NCBI GenBank assembly: GCA_900312665.1
Contig: ONZQ02000008.1
Coordinates: 992,001-1,056,000 of the forward strand
Length of the DNA stretch: 64,000 nucleotides
From: Cephalotrichum gorgonifer
Taxonomy: Eukaryota; Ascomycota; Sordariomycetes; Microascales; Microascaceae
Reading direction: 5' to 3'
Below the pieces are notes generated by a model. That model had not been told where the DNA came from, did not search any database, and saw nothing but the letters and a program-made list of their open reading frames with translations. Of the stretch, positions 11,542-23,185 are shown piece by piece (positions within the stretch are counted from its first letter, which is position 1; the number at the start of each line of letters is the position of its first letter). The translations under genes were made by a program, and so were the position numbers.

Positions 11542-14500
11542 CGTGACGGCTTGGGGGGGCGGTTGTTCACTTGTTAGGAGAAGTGTGGTGTTTGTTATAT
11601 TAAGTAGTAGTATGGTGTATAGGATGGTATGACGGTATAAATAGCTTAAGCACCAGTCGTCAGGCTCTTAGTGACGTTATCGGCGATAGGATATAAGGCG
11701 AGGCGAGGCGAGGTTATTCACAAAGTGAGCGAGTGACGGAGGCTGAATAGTGGAACGGTGTAAGTGGGGCGAAGGGGATATAAACCGCGACTGATGAGTA
11801 GAGCTGGGATGGAGGAGAGAAGACAAAGTGGAATGGGAGGTGGCGACGGGCTAGTTTAAGAGCAAGATGGGTTTGGATATACGGGCAAGGGGCAATGGGG
11901 GAAAAGAGACTAGCAAGGTGACGTAGTCAAAGCATTGTCAAACTAGGAGGCGTTCTAGTTAGTAACGTCTAAGGGGGGGTGTGGGTGGATAGGTGGATAG
12001 GTGGGTAGGATCGGTACGGCAAGGAATTCCGGGTACCACTTTTTTCTTCTTCTTTACTCTATCTACGAGTTACTCTTATTCTGTATTAGTGATGACTGCG
12101 GAGTTACGGATTGGGATACAATACATCATTCAATATCTCGGAGTCACGGCAAGAAGCATAATCGCCGATGTGACCAAACAGAGATAAGGTGCCTCGTAAA
12201 AGAACAATTTCGAAGGCTTCCAGAAGGATCGGACATGGGCGAACGACATGTGCCAAGTTTTTTGTCTTGGTTTGCTGCAAGGTCCAGTCATATCATGCAT
12301 GGTGGTTGCGTTGAAAGGAGAGCCAGACAGAGAGAGCGAGCCGGGGTGGGGGGTGACGACCGAAGGACCGAACGAGCGAGCGAAGGAATTGGCAAATGCC
12401 AGTTCGAGGACCGGAGCCGAAGTGCCGAGGCCGAAGGCGAAGGAGGGGCGGGAAAAATGCCGGAAGCCAAGTTGTGCCAGTCATTTGTTGTTATGGGTCA
12501 TAGGCAGCGCATAATTAGTAACAAAAGGGCTTAGTAAACAAGGCGCGGAGAATTCCGACCAGCTAATAGTTAGCGCCAGTTACGATGGAGTGACTGAGGG
12601 AGGGTGACGGTAAGAAGCTAATTTTGCTCGTGTAACTGATCGGGGATAACAGACTTTCGGGGTCAATTGGGTTTCCGGTGGGAGGGGGAAAATTTTTGTT
12701 TCGAGGAATGACGGCATCCTAGGCCTAGGACTGACCAGCAACATCCGCTCCTAGCCGCGCCCGTCGCAAGAGTAAACTATCCTCGTAGTCGGTCTGTTCT
12801 TTAGTTTTTTTTTTTTTTTTTTTCTATTTTTCAAAATTTGGAGCTATTACAAGTACGAGGGGCGGGCCCGCTTTCTTTTTCCTCTTTTGGTGCCATGCCC
12901 CCTCGTAAATTCTCTACAAGCACTTTACTAGTTCTCGTTTGAGGAGCACACAGACATGGGTTGGCCGTCCACGTGCGGAGACGTTGGGCATCAAGGAGGG
13001 AGAAAGGGTGGACACGACTCATCTAACGAGTATGCTTGTACGAGTTGTACGAGTAGCTCCAGACGTTTAACCCCGGGTCCCGTCAAAAAAAATTAACCGA
13101 ACCGAGCTGTAGTGTTCGCGTTCGTGCTCGCCTTCGCGCATTTCGCTTGACCGACGCCCAAAAGCCGGACCCGACCTGCCCCACCAGTTTTTTATGCCTG
13201 GCTGTCCCGTTCCTTAATGGCTGCCGCCCTAGAGGTGGGGCGCGGGGCCGGGCTCCGTGTTATGCAATGCACACGCACGACTCCGTCATCGTTCTCGTAC
13301 AAGCTCATGTTTTGTGCTCGTACTCGGCAGTGGCGGCACCTAGGACAGTCATTCGCGCAGGCGATCCAAGAATCGAATGACTACGATCAGGAGGTGTGCA
13401 TGCACAAAGACGCACGCACCGCACTTGTTTTCCATCATACATAATACCTGGATTTACAGGGAAGGGCGGGCTTCGGCACTACCGAGCTCGGGTAGCTCTA
13501 GCGGCAATGGGGACTCGGTCTTGGAGTCTAGCCACTGCGCTATCTCCGATGATTTACAAGCATTTGGCCCCACAAGGCCGAACGTAGGATCAGTGAAGAG
13601 CAAGTCTTTCAGGGATATCAGAGCAAATGTTTCATGAATTGACCCAACAGGCACTCGTAGTGCGGCCCACCTGTCAGACGGAGATAAGAAAGTGACAGGG
13701 GAGACCCCTGTATACTCAGTTCTCAGCCCATATCAGTCTCGGCGTCGACCGCAAACAGGCCAGACCGTGCCGGGACGGCGGGCTCCTACTCGGCGCGGAC
13801 AGACAACTCGGTGGGGACGGGCCCCGCATATAACCGAGTCTCTCCAAAAGTTCGTGTAAGAAAAGAACATTGAACAGCTGGGCTTAGCTTGAGGTCCGCC
13901 CCCTCGGCAGTTGCATGCCCCGTCGACTCTGAATATCCACCCGATTTGGCTATGCCAGTATTATACAGTATCGTCTATGTCTTGTGCAGGGTGCTATTGC
14001 TTGGGTATGAGACGCCTTCTTGTGGGGGTATTTGTATCACGGGTATGAGCGTGCTTGTATAATCGGTCATCAAAAGCTGCGCCAGGTTCTATCCTAGTAG
14101 TTCTAAGCTGAAATCAAGTTACAAAAGTCGCAACCTATACCTCCCCATACCTTCCGTGCATTGGCCACCGAACAGCTCCAGTGGAACTTGACAGGCAGGC
14201 GCCTCTCCGGCCCGATCCGCCCCGTAGCTATATCCGTCCCGACATCCAACATAATCCGAGGGCTCCTCGCCACATCCCCTCGCTGCTCTCGTTGACAGGT
14301 CCCGTCATATCGAAGGACCGGGGACCGGTGACGGTGCTAGCCATGCTCAGAACCTCAAAAACCTCTATAAAATGGAGCGTCTGTACTTGCACATGCTTAA
14401 GTTTACAAAGCTGTCTCGACGAAGGGTCTATTCATCGGAAATGATTGCCGCGGGAAAAGCCCGCCTCTATACACCTCTTTCAAACACGAATTAGACCCTC

Positions 14501-14627
14501 GAAACTCCAACCCACGTCTCCCCCATCTAGACACAGAAAAGAAACTCCTGGAACTCCAACCCCCCAAAAAAAACACCTAGAAGCTAGCCCAAGAGAAACC
14601 CCCCCCCCTTTACCACTACTACTACCA
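11542..14627. other. long intergenic region
   Basis: About 3 kb without a supported gene. The part next to 11542 should be the transporter promoter. A 19-base T run lies at 12805-12823. GTAC-core words occur near 13030-13050. Short open frames on both strands have no recognisable domains or credible introns. Confidence 0.45.
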
Positions 14628-15954
14628 CTACCACCCCTCAAGCAGCACCCCCACCTCCTCGAGACTCAGCCCCGCCGTCTCGGGATACCACCCCCAGACA
14701 AGCCCGTACCCGACCGAGCACACGAGCGCGTAGAGCACAAACGTCCTCGCGGGGCCCAGCGCGTCCATGAGCGGCAGGAACGTGAGCCCCACGGCGAAGT
14801 TGGCGAGCCAGTTCGTCGCCGTCGCGACCCCGCTGCCGAGGGACCGCACGGGGAGGGGGAAGAGCTCAGACTGCATCCAGGGCACGTTCCCGAGACCCAG
14901 CGCGTACGAGGCCACGTAGAGGATTATGCTCGCCAGGATCACCGTCGCGCCGTAGAGCTGCTCCCGGGATGGGGAGGAGGAGGAGGAGGAGGAGGAGGAG
15001 GANNNNNNNNNNNNNNNNNNNNCGTCCTCCTCCTTGACGCTCCTCCTCCGACCTCCGCCCACCACCCCTCGTCCGCCACCGCGCGCACGCCCTCCCCCTC
15101 CCCTCCCCCTCCCCGCCGCCCGAATATCCTCCCCACGACGCGCCTCGCCTCGTCCACGGACCCCTTCATGACCAGCCACCTCGGCGTCTCGGGCATGAAC
15201 ATCACCAGCAGCGCCTGCACGACCGACGGCACCGCCCCGAGCCCCACCATCCACCTCCACCCCGTCCCGGGGCTCCCGTGCTCCGCGAACAGCCACCCGA
15301 TGACGTACGCGACGACCTGCCCCGCCGTTATGAGTAGCACGTTCGTCGTGACAAGCATGCCGCGGTACGGCGCGGGCGCCACCTCGGCGATGTACAGCGG
15401 CACCACGAACGAGGCGGCGCCGACGCCCGCGCCGACGACGCACCGGCCCGCGACCATGGCGGGCACGGTGGACGAGGCGCACTGGATCAGGGCGCCGAAG
15501 GTGAAGAGGGCGTCGGCGACGAGGATGACGCGGCGGCGGCCGTAGCGGTCGGCCAGGATGGAGGAGAGCGGGGAGGCGAGGAGCGCGAGGAGGGAGGTCG
15601 AGGACGTGATGATGGATTTGTCGAGGGAGGTGAGGGGGCGGCCGGATAAGGAGGAGTTGATGGAGACGAGGGCGGCGGATATGACTCCCGTGTCGTCTGG
15701 TTTCACACCGTTAGCTCCTCGGGACCAGGGAATGGCGGTGTTAAAGGAGGGAGGGAGAGAGACTCACAGCCGAACAGAAGCCCGCTAATCCCGGCAGACG
15801 CCGTAAGCGCCCACACAAAGGCACCGGGCCGGCCACCAGCTACCTTGCCGGCGCTAGCCTCCGAGTACCCGTTTCCCCCTCTCCCGGCTACGTCGACTTC
15901 AGACTCATCGTCGCGGCGAGCGATCAGTGGGGCGTCTTGAGAGTCGTCGAACAT
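14628..15954 (-). CDS. ITR1: myo-inositol-type MFS sugar transporter, interrupted by an assembly gap
   Basis: Exon 1 (15954-15768) and exon 2 (from 15696) join as GLLFGYDTGVISAALVSINS, the classic first helix of the MFS sugar porter family. SILADRYGRRRVILVADALF, GRCVVGAGVGAASFVVPLYI, AEVAPAPYRGMLVTTNVLL and FMPETPRWLVMKGS follow; together they fit the ITR inositol-transporter branch best. After 20 Ns (15003-15022) the C-terminal helices resume with QSELFPLPVRSLGSGVATAT, FVLYALVC and YPETAGLSLEEVGVLLEGW, ending at a TAG (14630-14628). The visible parts total about 410 aa against some 540-580 aa usual for the family, and the frame differs on the two sides of the Ns. The middle helices are therefore probably missing from the assembly, not from the organism. 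Confidence 0.85.
14976..15002. repeat. GGA/GAG trinucleotide run beside a gap
   Basis: A simple GAG-triplet run abuts the 20-N gap. Such runs commonly break assemblies and may explain the gap placement. Confidence 0.7.
15003..15022. other. assembly gap of 20 Ns
   Basis: Ambiguous bases inside the inositol-type transporter. The length is probably a placeholder, since the protein lacks roughly 130-150 residues across it. Confidence 0.98.
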
Positions 15955-16703
15955 GTTGCTCCGCTGGCCATCACCTGGCTTAGAAGCTTTTCTCTCGTAG
16001 GATAGAGCACGGGCACGAGTATCCAGGTACTAAAGACTGGTAGTAAAAATAAATAATAATAAAAAAGCAACGGCGGTTTCTAGGTGCGGAGGAGGAGCTC
16101 TAGTAGTTGGACGTTTCGAGGTTGTTGGAGTGAGGTGAGGTGTAGTCGTGGATGCAGGTGCATCAGTAGACCCATGTGTGGGGAAGCTCGAATTGGCACG
16201 TGGTACACAGCCCCTTGTGACCGCCCGCTTGATCGGGTCAAGACTAACTGATCCAGTAGCATCTCAAATGTAAGCTGGGGAACTTGATGCAAATGAGACG
16301 GCGTAAGTTACACCATCTCATACGCATAAAGACGGCAGAGCGAGAAGAGGTCGAATCAATACAGCAAAACAAGTATATTCTGCAAAAAAGCGCTCAAGAT
16401 CAATATAGATAAATGCTTCCCAGATTCATAACATAGCTCCCCATCACCTCCCCCCTTTCCTCCTGTCCTTAGTAACCCAAGAGCAAATGCAAATGCGAAA
16501 GATGATAAAAAAAGAAGCAGAGAAAAGGGGGGGAAGGCAAATGGCCATGCTCCTGCCTATGACGACGAATACCCCCAGGAGAAAAAAAAGCAAAGCAAAA
16601 TCCGGGAGACCGGGGGGTATGGGTATATACTGTTCTCCGTCTCACACACACTCTCTCTCTTACACTACACTCCGCAAAACGTGCAGTCCTACCACCATCA
16701 CAC
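15955..16703. other. intergenic region
   Basis: This holds the promoter side of the inositol-type transporter and the 3' flank of Bud6. A short CT-rich microsatellite lies near 16640-16665. No gene is seen. Confidence 0.45.
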
Positions 16704-19700
16704 CTAGGAGACACCATTCACAGCCGCCGCCTCATCCCCGCTCCTCCCGGCCTCCAGTCCCTCCTCCCCCTCCTCCAGCTCCTCCTCCTCCTCCTCCTCC
16801 TCCTCCTCGTCATCCTCCCCGAGCCCGTCATCGAGTATCACCCCGTTCTGCCTCTCCCACACCTCCCTCCGCGCCTGCTCATCCTTCGCCCGCCTCGCCC
16901 TCTCCACCTCCTCGAATCCCCCGGACTTCTTCAGCCTCCCCTCCCCCACGAACTTCTCCAGCTCCCTCTGCATCTCCGTGCCCCCGCGCGTCTGCAGCTC
17001 CTTCTGCCTCAGCTTCTCCGCCCTCTCGATCGCCTCCAGCCTGTCCTCGTGGTTCGGCCTCAGCGCCCTCACCTCCCCCAGCACCCCCTCCTTCGCCTCC
17101 TGCGGGTTGCCACCGAGCTCGCCGCCCCCCAGCGCCCGCGAGAAGTTCCTGGCCGTACCCGCGCTCGCACCCGTCCCGTTGTCCCTCATCTGCTCCTTCG
17201 TCGCCTGCTCCACGAGCGAGAACGTCTCCGTCGCCTTCTCGAGGTCGTCGCGCAGGTCCACCACCAGGTCCTCCATGAGCCGCAGCTCGTCCCGCCCCTG
17301 ACACACGTCCTCGAGCTCCTTCTCCCAGATCTTGGTCCAGATCGGCTTCTCCCGCGTCATGTAGTCCTCCATCTTCTTCAGCTCCTTCGACAGCATCACG
17401 ATGTCCTTGTTGACCGTCTCCAGCTGCCGCGGGAGCGGCCGCACCCCTCGGATCACCACGTCCTTGCGGAGGTCCTCGACCAGGTCCTGGAGGTCGTCGA
17501 CCTTGGCCACGATGCGGTCCGAGTCCGCATTGAGCTCCTTCCTGCCCTGGATGACGTACGAGTAGCCCTCCGCCCCCTCCATGGAAGGGACCGCCGCGTT
17601 GGTCGCCGCCACCTTGAGGCTTCCTGCCTTGGCCCTGATGGTGGACATGGCGCCCTGGATGTCGGCCTGGAAGGACGAGAACGTCTGCCGCACGACGGCG
17701 AGATCCCTCCGGATGCTCTGCACCTCGAGCAGATGCCCGCCTCCCAGCTTCCTGCCACCAGAAGGCGCGCTGGGACGCGACCCGTCCGCCGGCGGCGACG
17801 CCGCGACTGGGGCGGAGGCGATTAGGGCGACCTCCTTCGCCGTCTCCTCCTGACGCTCTGACACCCTCAGGAGCGCCGTGTTCTGGTCGCTGACGTTCTG
17901 CTTGACCTCTTGCACGAGCTGCCGAATCGCCCCGAGACCGTCATCGATGTGCTTCTTCACCTCGTCCAGAGGCTCGATGTTGAGCACGAGCACGGTCCGG
18001 TCCTGGATATCGGAGAGGTCCTCCAGCTCGTGTCGCACTCCTGACACGGGGTCCTGTATGTAGATTTCCGGCAGATCCACTCCGTTCTGCTGAGTGTTCC
18101 AAGAAAACTTCTCGATAAATGCCAGCTGTAGACGTCCAATGGAGAGCTCGCTGGCCCCCTGGGGCAAAACAAACTTCTTAACCTTGGACTTGTACTGCAA
18201 GAACAGCGTCAGTTCCTTGGGTGATGGCGGAGGAGACTCTTGGAAGTAGCTGCCCTCCGTCTCTGGCTTCAGCTGCGGCGGGGTCCGCGTCTTGGGCGGC
18301 TCGCCGGCCTTCTCCGCTCCTTGAGTGGCAGGGGGCTTCTCCTCGCTCGGAGTCACCATCTCTACCTCCTCGGGCACGGGTCCGCCGTGCGGTCCAAACA
18401 GGGTTGCGCTCGGCGCCGCAAAATCATCGGCCGCCGGCTGCTTCGGTGGGGATCCGGCCGCCGGGAGCTCGGACGGTTCTTCCGACAGCCGCGACGGCAG
18501 ACGCATGGGTGACGAGTCGGCCAGAGATATCTTTGACTGACTCGAGAGTTCACGCCGGTGGCGAAGCGGGGTTTCTCGAACCTGAACCGCTCGTAGACTC
18601 TCCTTAATCTCGCCTCTTTCGCGGTTTGGGATCGGCAGATTCTGGGTCGGCAGGAGGGGAACCGAGGGCGTACCGAGATGCCTAGCCAGCTGGAACTGCG
18701 AGTAGCGTCGAGATGCTCTCCGCTCCAGGTCACCACCCTTTTGCAGAGCGGCCAGGGCGCGCTGACTAGATGATTCCTTGGGCGGTGGTGGCGGCGGTGG
18801 GAAGGCGTCGATGTTGAACTCGGGGGCAGGTGGCGCAGGGGGCTCGATACCATTGCCATTCTCGGGATAAGGGGGTAGGACTGGGATGTTCTGCATCGTA
18901 TTACTCGAGATGGAAGACATACCCGAGTTGGCGGAGGCGCGGGAGTCGTCGCGGTGCGGGAAACGGTTCTTCCTCTGCGACGATGGTTGCTGGTCGTCAT
19001 ACTGGTCCTTGATGCCGGCGTCAAGCATAGTCGTCAACCCGCTAGCCCCGCTGGCAGTGGTGGCCGTGCTTGAGGCTCGTTCTGGTATTGGGATAGGTCC
19101 GCTGCCTCCGCCTGAGCCTCCACCTCCGCTACCGCCGCTACCACCACCGCTGCCGCCGCTGCCACTGCTACCACCATTCTCCCTCTCCTTGCTCTGCTTT
19201 TGCCGCAACCTCTGCTGTTTCCTCTTCAGGCCGTGGAGCAGGCTGATGATGATATCTCGTATCCTGGGGAGATACTTCTCGAGGCTCTCCTGGCTCGCCT
19301 CCTGGCTGAGGGTCGACTCAAGGATATGCCTCAGCATCTCGGGCACGTTCCCGAGATCCGAGGTGTCGACATTTATCGCGGAGAAGGCGCGGCACGCCAT
19401 GTTGAACTCGTAGCCGAGGCGGACGTAGACGTCGGACACCTGGCCGTCGGTGGCCTGGCCCCGCGACCATTGTGTAAGGGTTTCGAGGAGCTGTTTCGTA
19501 GCTACGAGGAGGTGCGTCACGCTCTTTTCGATTTGTGATAGGGGTATCGAGCTGTTCGGGGCCTGATGGTAGATATTGCGGTCAGAACGGTTCGTTCGGA
19601 GTAGCGCGAGAAGTTTCCAGGATCCCATGGCACATGGAGAGATAAGTGATCCGTGATGGATTTGGTGGTCACCCGAGCCCCCCGTCCCGTCGTAGAGAAT

Positions 19701-19927
19701 GCAGCAAAAAGCGCGACGCGGAGTAATTCAGCTTAACTCACATTTGCTTTTCTCGAGCCTGTGCTCCCACCACCGCCCTGGTTGGACCTGCCTGAGGCTC
19801 CGGACCCGCGGGCCTGCATATTAGGCGGCGCAGGAGATATCGACCGTATCGGGATATTAGGCGGAGGGCCTGGCTCGGCGCCGGGCGAGCGTCGCTGGAT
19901 GACGCGGGGAGGGCCGGAGGCCTGCAT
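16704..19927 (-). CDS. BUD6: Bud6/Aip3-like actin-interacting polarity protein
   Basis: Bud6 binds formins and actin monomers at growing tips and septa and belongs to the polarisome; hyphal growth needs it in moulds. Two exons, 19927-19742 and 19562-16704, give 1014 aa in phase. The join places SGRSNQGGGGSTGSRKAN directly before APNSSIPLSQIEKSVTHLLV and then ATKQLLETLTQWSRGQ, the conserved Bud6 N-terminal segment. A long Pro/Ser/Gly-rich middle precedes the AIP3 core from about residue 510 (LTLFLQYKSKVKKFVLPQGA, then IEKFSW, LPEIYIQDPVSG, YELEDL-like). Coiled-coil-rich sequence follows, then a strongly acidic tail of Asp/Glu runs. The ATG at 19628 gives a long open frame, but it lies inside intron 1 and would replace the conserved start. 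Confidence 0.92.
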
Positions 19928-21310
19928 CGTGAGGGTAGAGGGACGGTTCGATCCGAGGCCGACGTACGTAATTTCGTTTTCGCGTTTCGAAATGTCGCCG
20001 AGCAAGAAAGCTGTGGCCGTAATAAGGCCGTCGCGGGCGGTATCCGATATTCAACAAAGACCAGCGTGGGACAGCACTATATACAGTCTGGACATTAGGG
20101 GGAGAGGGCGGTTGCGCTGCGCTGGTGTTCCGGGACGCGGAGATGGCGCGAAGAGGGCCAGAGTTGGGCGAGATTATAAACGTTGCGATGACTTGGCAAA
20201 AGCGGGAGGCGATCAAATGTGGTGATGGCGGGAGAGAGGTATACGAGTACGAGTCTTGGTACTGTCGAGGTACCGCCGTGGACGGTAGAATCACGGGGTA
20301 TCCAGTTTACTATCGGGTGGCCAACTGGATTGGGCTTGGGGCAACTTTTGGGGCTCTTCTTTGACCTTCCTTTGGGGGGTGTGGGCCCGTGAGTTTGGGG
20401 GGGAAACAACGGGAGCACGGCCCCTATACTTCTCGCTGCAGGCCTTGACGCACGCTGCAGGGTCTCAGAAACGGCCACCTAAAAGCTATACAAGTAAGTA
20501 CCCAAGTACCCCTGAGGAAACACATAGTAAGGTTTATCCATTGTGGATTTGTTAGCTCTGGCCCTCACATTATGCTTTGCCCCCCCTGGAGACCCATCCC
20601 ACATCCCCACACTACACATTCCACCACCCACGACCAAGTTACCCCTCGTGGCCATTGGCCGGACCCGATCACGCTGGTCCGATAAGCATTCTTTGACCGG
20701 GCTGACACGTGCTCCTTCGCACCACTGACTGTGATTGCTCCCAGTAAGAACCAGCCAACCACGCCACTTGGAGCAGCTTCCGTTTCAAATCTTCACATGC
20801 TGGCTGCGTTTTGCGTTATGTCCGGCGAGGCAAATTTCGAGTTGGCCATTGTCAAACGGGAGGGACTTGCAACCTTAATCCAGTCCCTGATATACCCCCC
20901 ACTAGCACCTCGTGCCGAAACCACTAATAACCTTCTTTTCATCGTTCCCGTTCCCGCCCGTCCGTTCCCCCACACAGGATGAAAGTCATTCCCGCACCGC
21001 TAATCCATGAATCCACGCGTGAAATGCCTGTTTGGGTACGAGTAAAGGGGTACATGTCTCCGACGGTTTCGCCGAAATTCGGATGGTTCCGAGGTTGGTC
21101 TATTAACCACGCGTGAGCCGCCTCGTTGAATGAAAGGATGTTAACATAAGAGATAAAAGAGGCCGAGCATGACCCGAACCTAGTACTTGTATCATTGTTT
21201 GACAGTCCAAATGCCTCTCTTTGAACAAGTTAAACAATGGCGCTCGCTTTGGGCAATAGTGTATCATACCCATCTGTGAGATTATCAAATCCACACTCAA
21301 CCGAGTTCCT
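19928..21310. other. intergenic region between BUD6 and a hypothetical gene
   Basis: The BUD6 promoter side lies here, followed by about 1 kb without a supported gene. GTAC-core words cluster at 20240-20275 and 20488-20512. Confidence 0.45.
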
Positions 21311-22231
21311 CTACTCTAAATCCCCCTCATCACTCGCAATGTCGTCTAGGTCGTCTAGGTCGTCTAGGTCGTCTAGGTCGTCCTCCGGGAGCGTCGACGC
21401 TACGAGGACAACCTTTCGACGCTGAGGCTCTCCGTAGAACCCCCTATCAGATTCACAGTCCATCCCCTCTAGGTACACCTCCTCCTTCCTCTCACGACAC
21501 CTACACCCCTCAGCACAAGCCGCAGCAGCTCCAACCCCCTTCCCCTGCGGCCTCCTCACCATCATCTTCCTCCCGTGCTCCCTCGCCGTATCCTCGTCCG
21601 GCAGCATCCCCCACGCCCACTTCTCATTCAGCACCCCGTCCAGGTACCCCATCAGCGACTTCTCCGTCCTCATCCCGACCTTCCACCGCACCTCCAGCAC
21701 CTTCAGCAGCGCGAGGTACACGGCGTCCCTGTCCCTCGTCCCGAGCCCCGACAGGCACACCACCCCGCCCTCCCACAGCAGCGTCTCGATCCGCCAGCAG
21801 AACTCGCAGCACGCGACGGAGTAGAGGAACGACCCGTCTTGCCTGTCTGTCCTGAAGCGCTCCCGCTCGACAGATGGGTGGTCCCGCCTGTTCCGCATCC
21901 ACTTCGCGAGCATCTTGCCGTTGAGGTGCACGTCGAAGCGTTTCCCCGCCTCTAGGAACGGGACGATCTCGCGCTCGTGGAAGTACGCCGTGTGCGAGAG
22001 GAGGACTCCGGCTGTCTTGTGGCCCACGAGACCGATGATCTGGCTCATCGCGAGGAAGGTGCTGAGGGCGAGCTGGTCGGTTGGGAGGTAGAGAACACCT
22101 AGGGCTTTGGACTTGCGGTCTGGTTTGTTAGCCATTTTTTCGGTCGAGGTCAGGAAGGTACCTCTTCTCTGTTTCTCTGGGGTTTGGTTCGCTCTGTTGA
22201 GCGGCGAGGTCGGCAAAAGGTGTCTGTCCAC
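21311..22231 (-). CDS. hypothetical protein with Cys-rich core and C-terminal DDL repeat
   Basis: I do not recognise this family. The single-exon frame encodes up to 306 aa; a second in-frame ATG at 22135 (MANKPDRKSKALGVLYLPTD) has a better context and would give 274 aa. The middle has a folded-protein look with ACCEFCWRIETLLW, GGVVCLSGLGTRDRDAVYLA and EKSLMGYLDGVLNEKWAWGM. A basic stretch and ACAEGCRCRERK follow, then an acidic tail with four Asp-Asp-Leu units encoded by a 9-bp DNA repeat. Codon use is like the neighbours, with G/C third positions. No signal peptide or membrane segment is evident. The function is unknown. Confidence 0.6.
   Translation of the reverse strand: MDRHLLPTSPLNRANQTPEKQRRGTFLTSTEKMANKPDRKSKALGVLYLPTDQLALSTFLAMSQIIGLVGHKTAGVLLSHTAYFHEREIVPFLEAGKRFDVHLNGKMLAKWMRNRRDHPSVERERFRTDRQDGSFLYSVACCEFCWRIETLLWEGGVVCLSGLGTRDRDAVYLALLKVLEVRWKVGMRTEKSLMGYLDGVLNEKWAWGMLPDEDTAREHGRKMMVRRPQGKGVGAAAACAEGCRCRERKEEVYLEGMDCESDRGFYGEPQRRKVVLVASTLPEDDLDDLDDLDDLDDIASDEGDLE
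21341..21383. repeat. 9-bp tandem repeat coding for Asp-Asp-Leu
   Basis: About 4.7 copies of GTCGTCTAG in a row lie in the 3' end of the hypothetical gene. The period is a multiple of three, so copy-number changes would keep the frame. Confidence 0.9.
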
Positions 22232-22706
22232 GCTTGACTAGAAATACGGTAAGAGAGGTGAAAGGGGGAAGGGCTACGAGTTCGAGGTCAAGCTATGGAC
22301 CGAAGGTTGGTTTTATACTTGGAAGAGTCTCGATTAAGCACAGGACAAAGCGTTCCATATGTTTCTGCACATGCCTCTGTTCGGTGTCGAGCCTTTTGTT
22401 TCTGTTCTTCGAGCTCTTGTACAAGTTCTTGTTCTATGACGAGGGTTGATGTCCCCGGCTCGGCCCTTGGGTGGGCACCAGTACCCGGCTCTTTGTTCCA
22501 CCGTTCGTGTGTAAGTCCCCCGAGTAGTAGGCCTTGGCTAAGCTCGCAACGTCCCAGCATCTCGTTTACGTTCCGAGCACCCGATACGTTATAGACAGGC
22601 GGAAAGAAGAGAAGAATTACAAGGAAGAGAAGTAATTAAAAAGAAAGCATTTGTGCTCGAAATCACTCAATGACACACGAGCCTGGTAGTGCTGGCTGGC
22701 AAAAAA
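22232..22706. other. intergenic region
   Basis: Promoter side of the hypothetical gene up to the tRNA-Asp 3' end. No gene is seen. Confidence 0.4.
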
Positions 22707-22795
22707 CTCTCCCTCGGGGAATCGAACCCCGGCCACCTGCGAACTCGCACTGTCTGTATGACAGGCAGGTATCCTTACCACTAGACCAAGGAAGA
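22707..22795 (-). tRNA. tRNA-Asp(GTC) with a 17-nt intron
   Basis: Read on the - strand, a cloverleaf folds: acceptor TCTTCCT pairs with AGGGAGA (one G-T pair), a D-arm contains GGTCTAGTGGTAAGGAT, anticodon stem CCTGC/GCAGG encloses loop CTGTCA...C with anticodon GTC, and T-arm CGGGG-TTCGATT-CCCCG completes it. The intron (22758-22742) sits one base 3' of the anticodon, the standard nuclear position. A T run follows the 3' end as an RNA polymerase III terminator. CCA is not encoded, as expected. Confidence 0.93.
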
Positions 22796-23185
22796 CTTTT
22801 TGTTGTCAAACTTCTCCTCTAACAGCTACATACGGCCTATCGTCAGCGGGAATAATCTCAATCCACCGAAGAAAGTCCACGAGTTCGAAGCCGTTTGTTT
22901 TGTCTTCTTGCCAATTACAATCGGCTGTCGTCTGCTCAGGGTGTGCTAAAATTGCTGTGAATGCATGCACAGAAAGGGAAAGAAAATACATACTTCTCGG
23001 CATATATGAGGACAGCCTCGTCCAGTACACCACCAATTGATGTCGTTGTGTGACCTACGTGACATAGTAAAGTCAAGTACAAATTTATAATAGACAAGAA
23101 TTTTCATACATCGTCACAATATCCCTCGTTTCCCTTCCCCCCATTGAAGACCCTCTCTCCCTCTTCAAGTTTCCCAACCTACCAC
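22796..23185. other. intergenic region
   Basis: 3' flank of the GH5 gene and 5' flank of the tRNA. No gene is seen. Confidence 0.4.

Noticed and set aside
9621..19927. secondary-metabolite or nutrient gene cluster (MFS exporter, inositol-type transporter and neighbours)
   Set aside because: No synthase, tailoring enzyme or pathway regulator is present; the adjacent genes are housekeeping (TRP2, BUD6).
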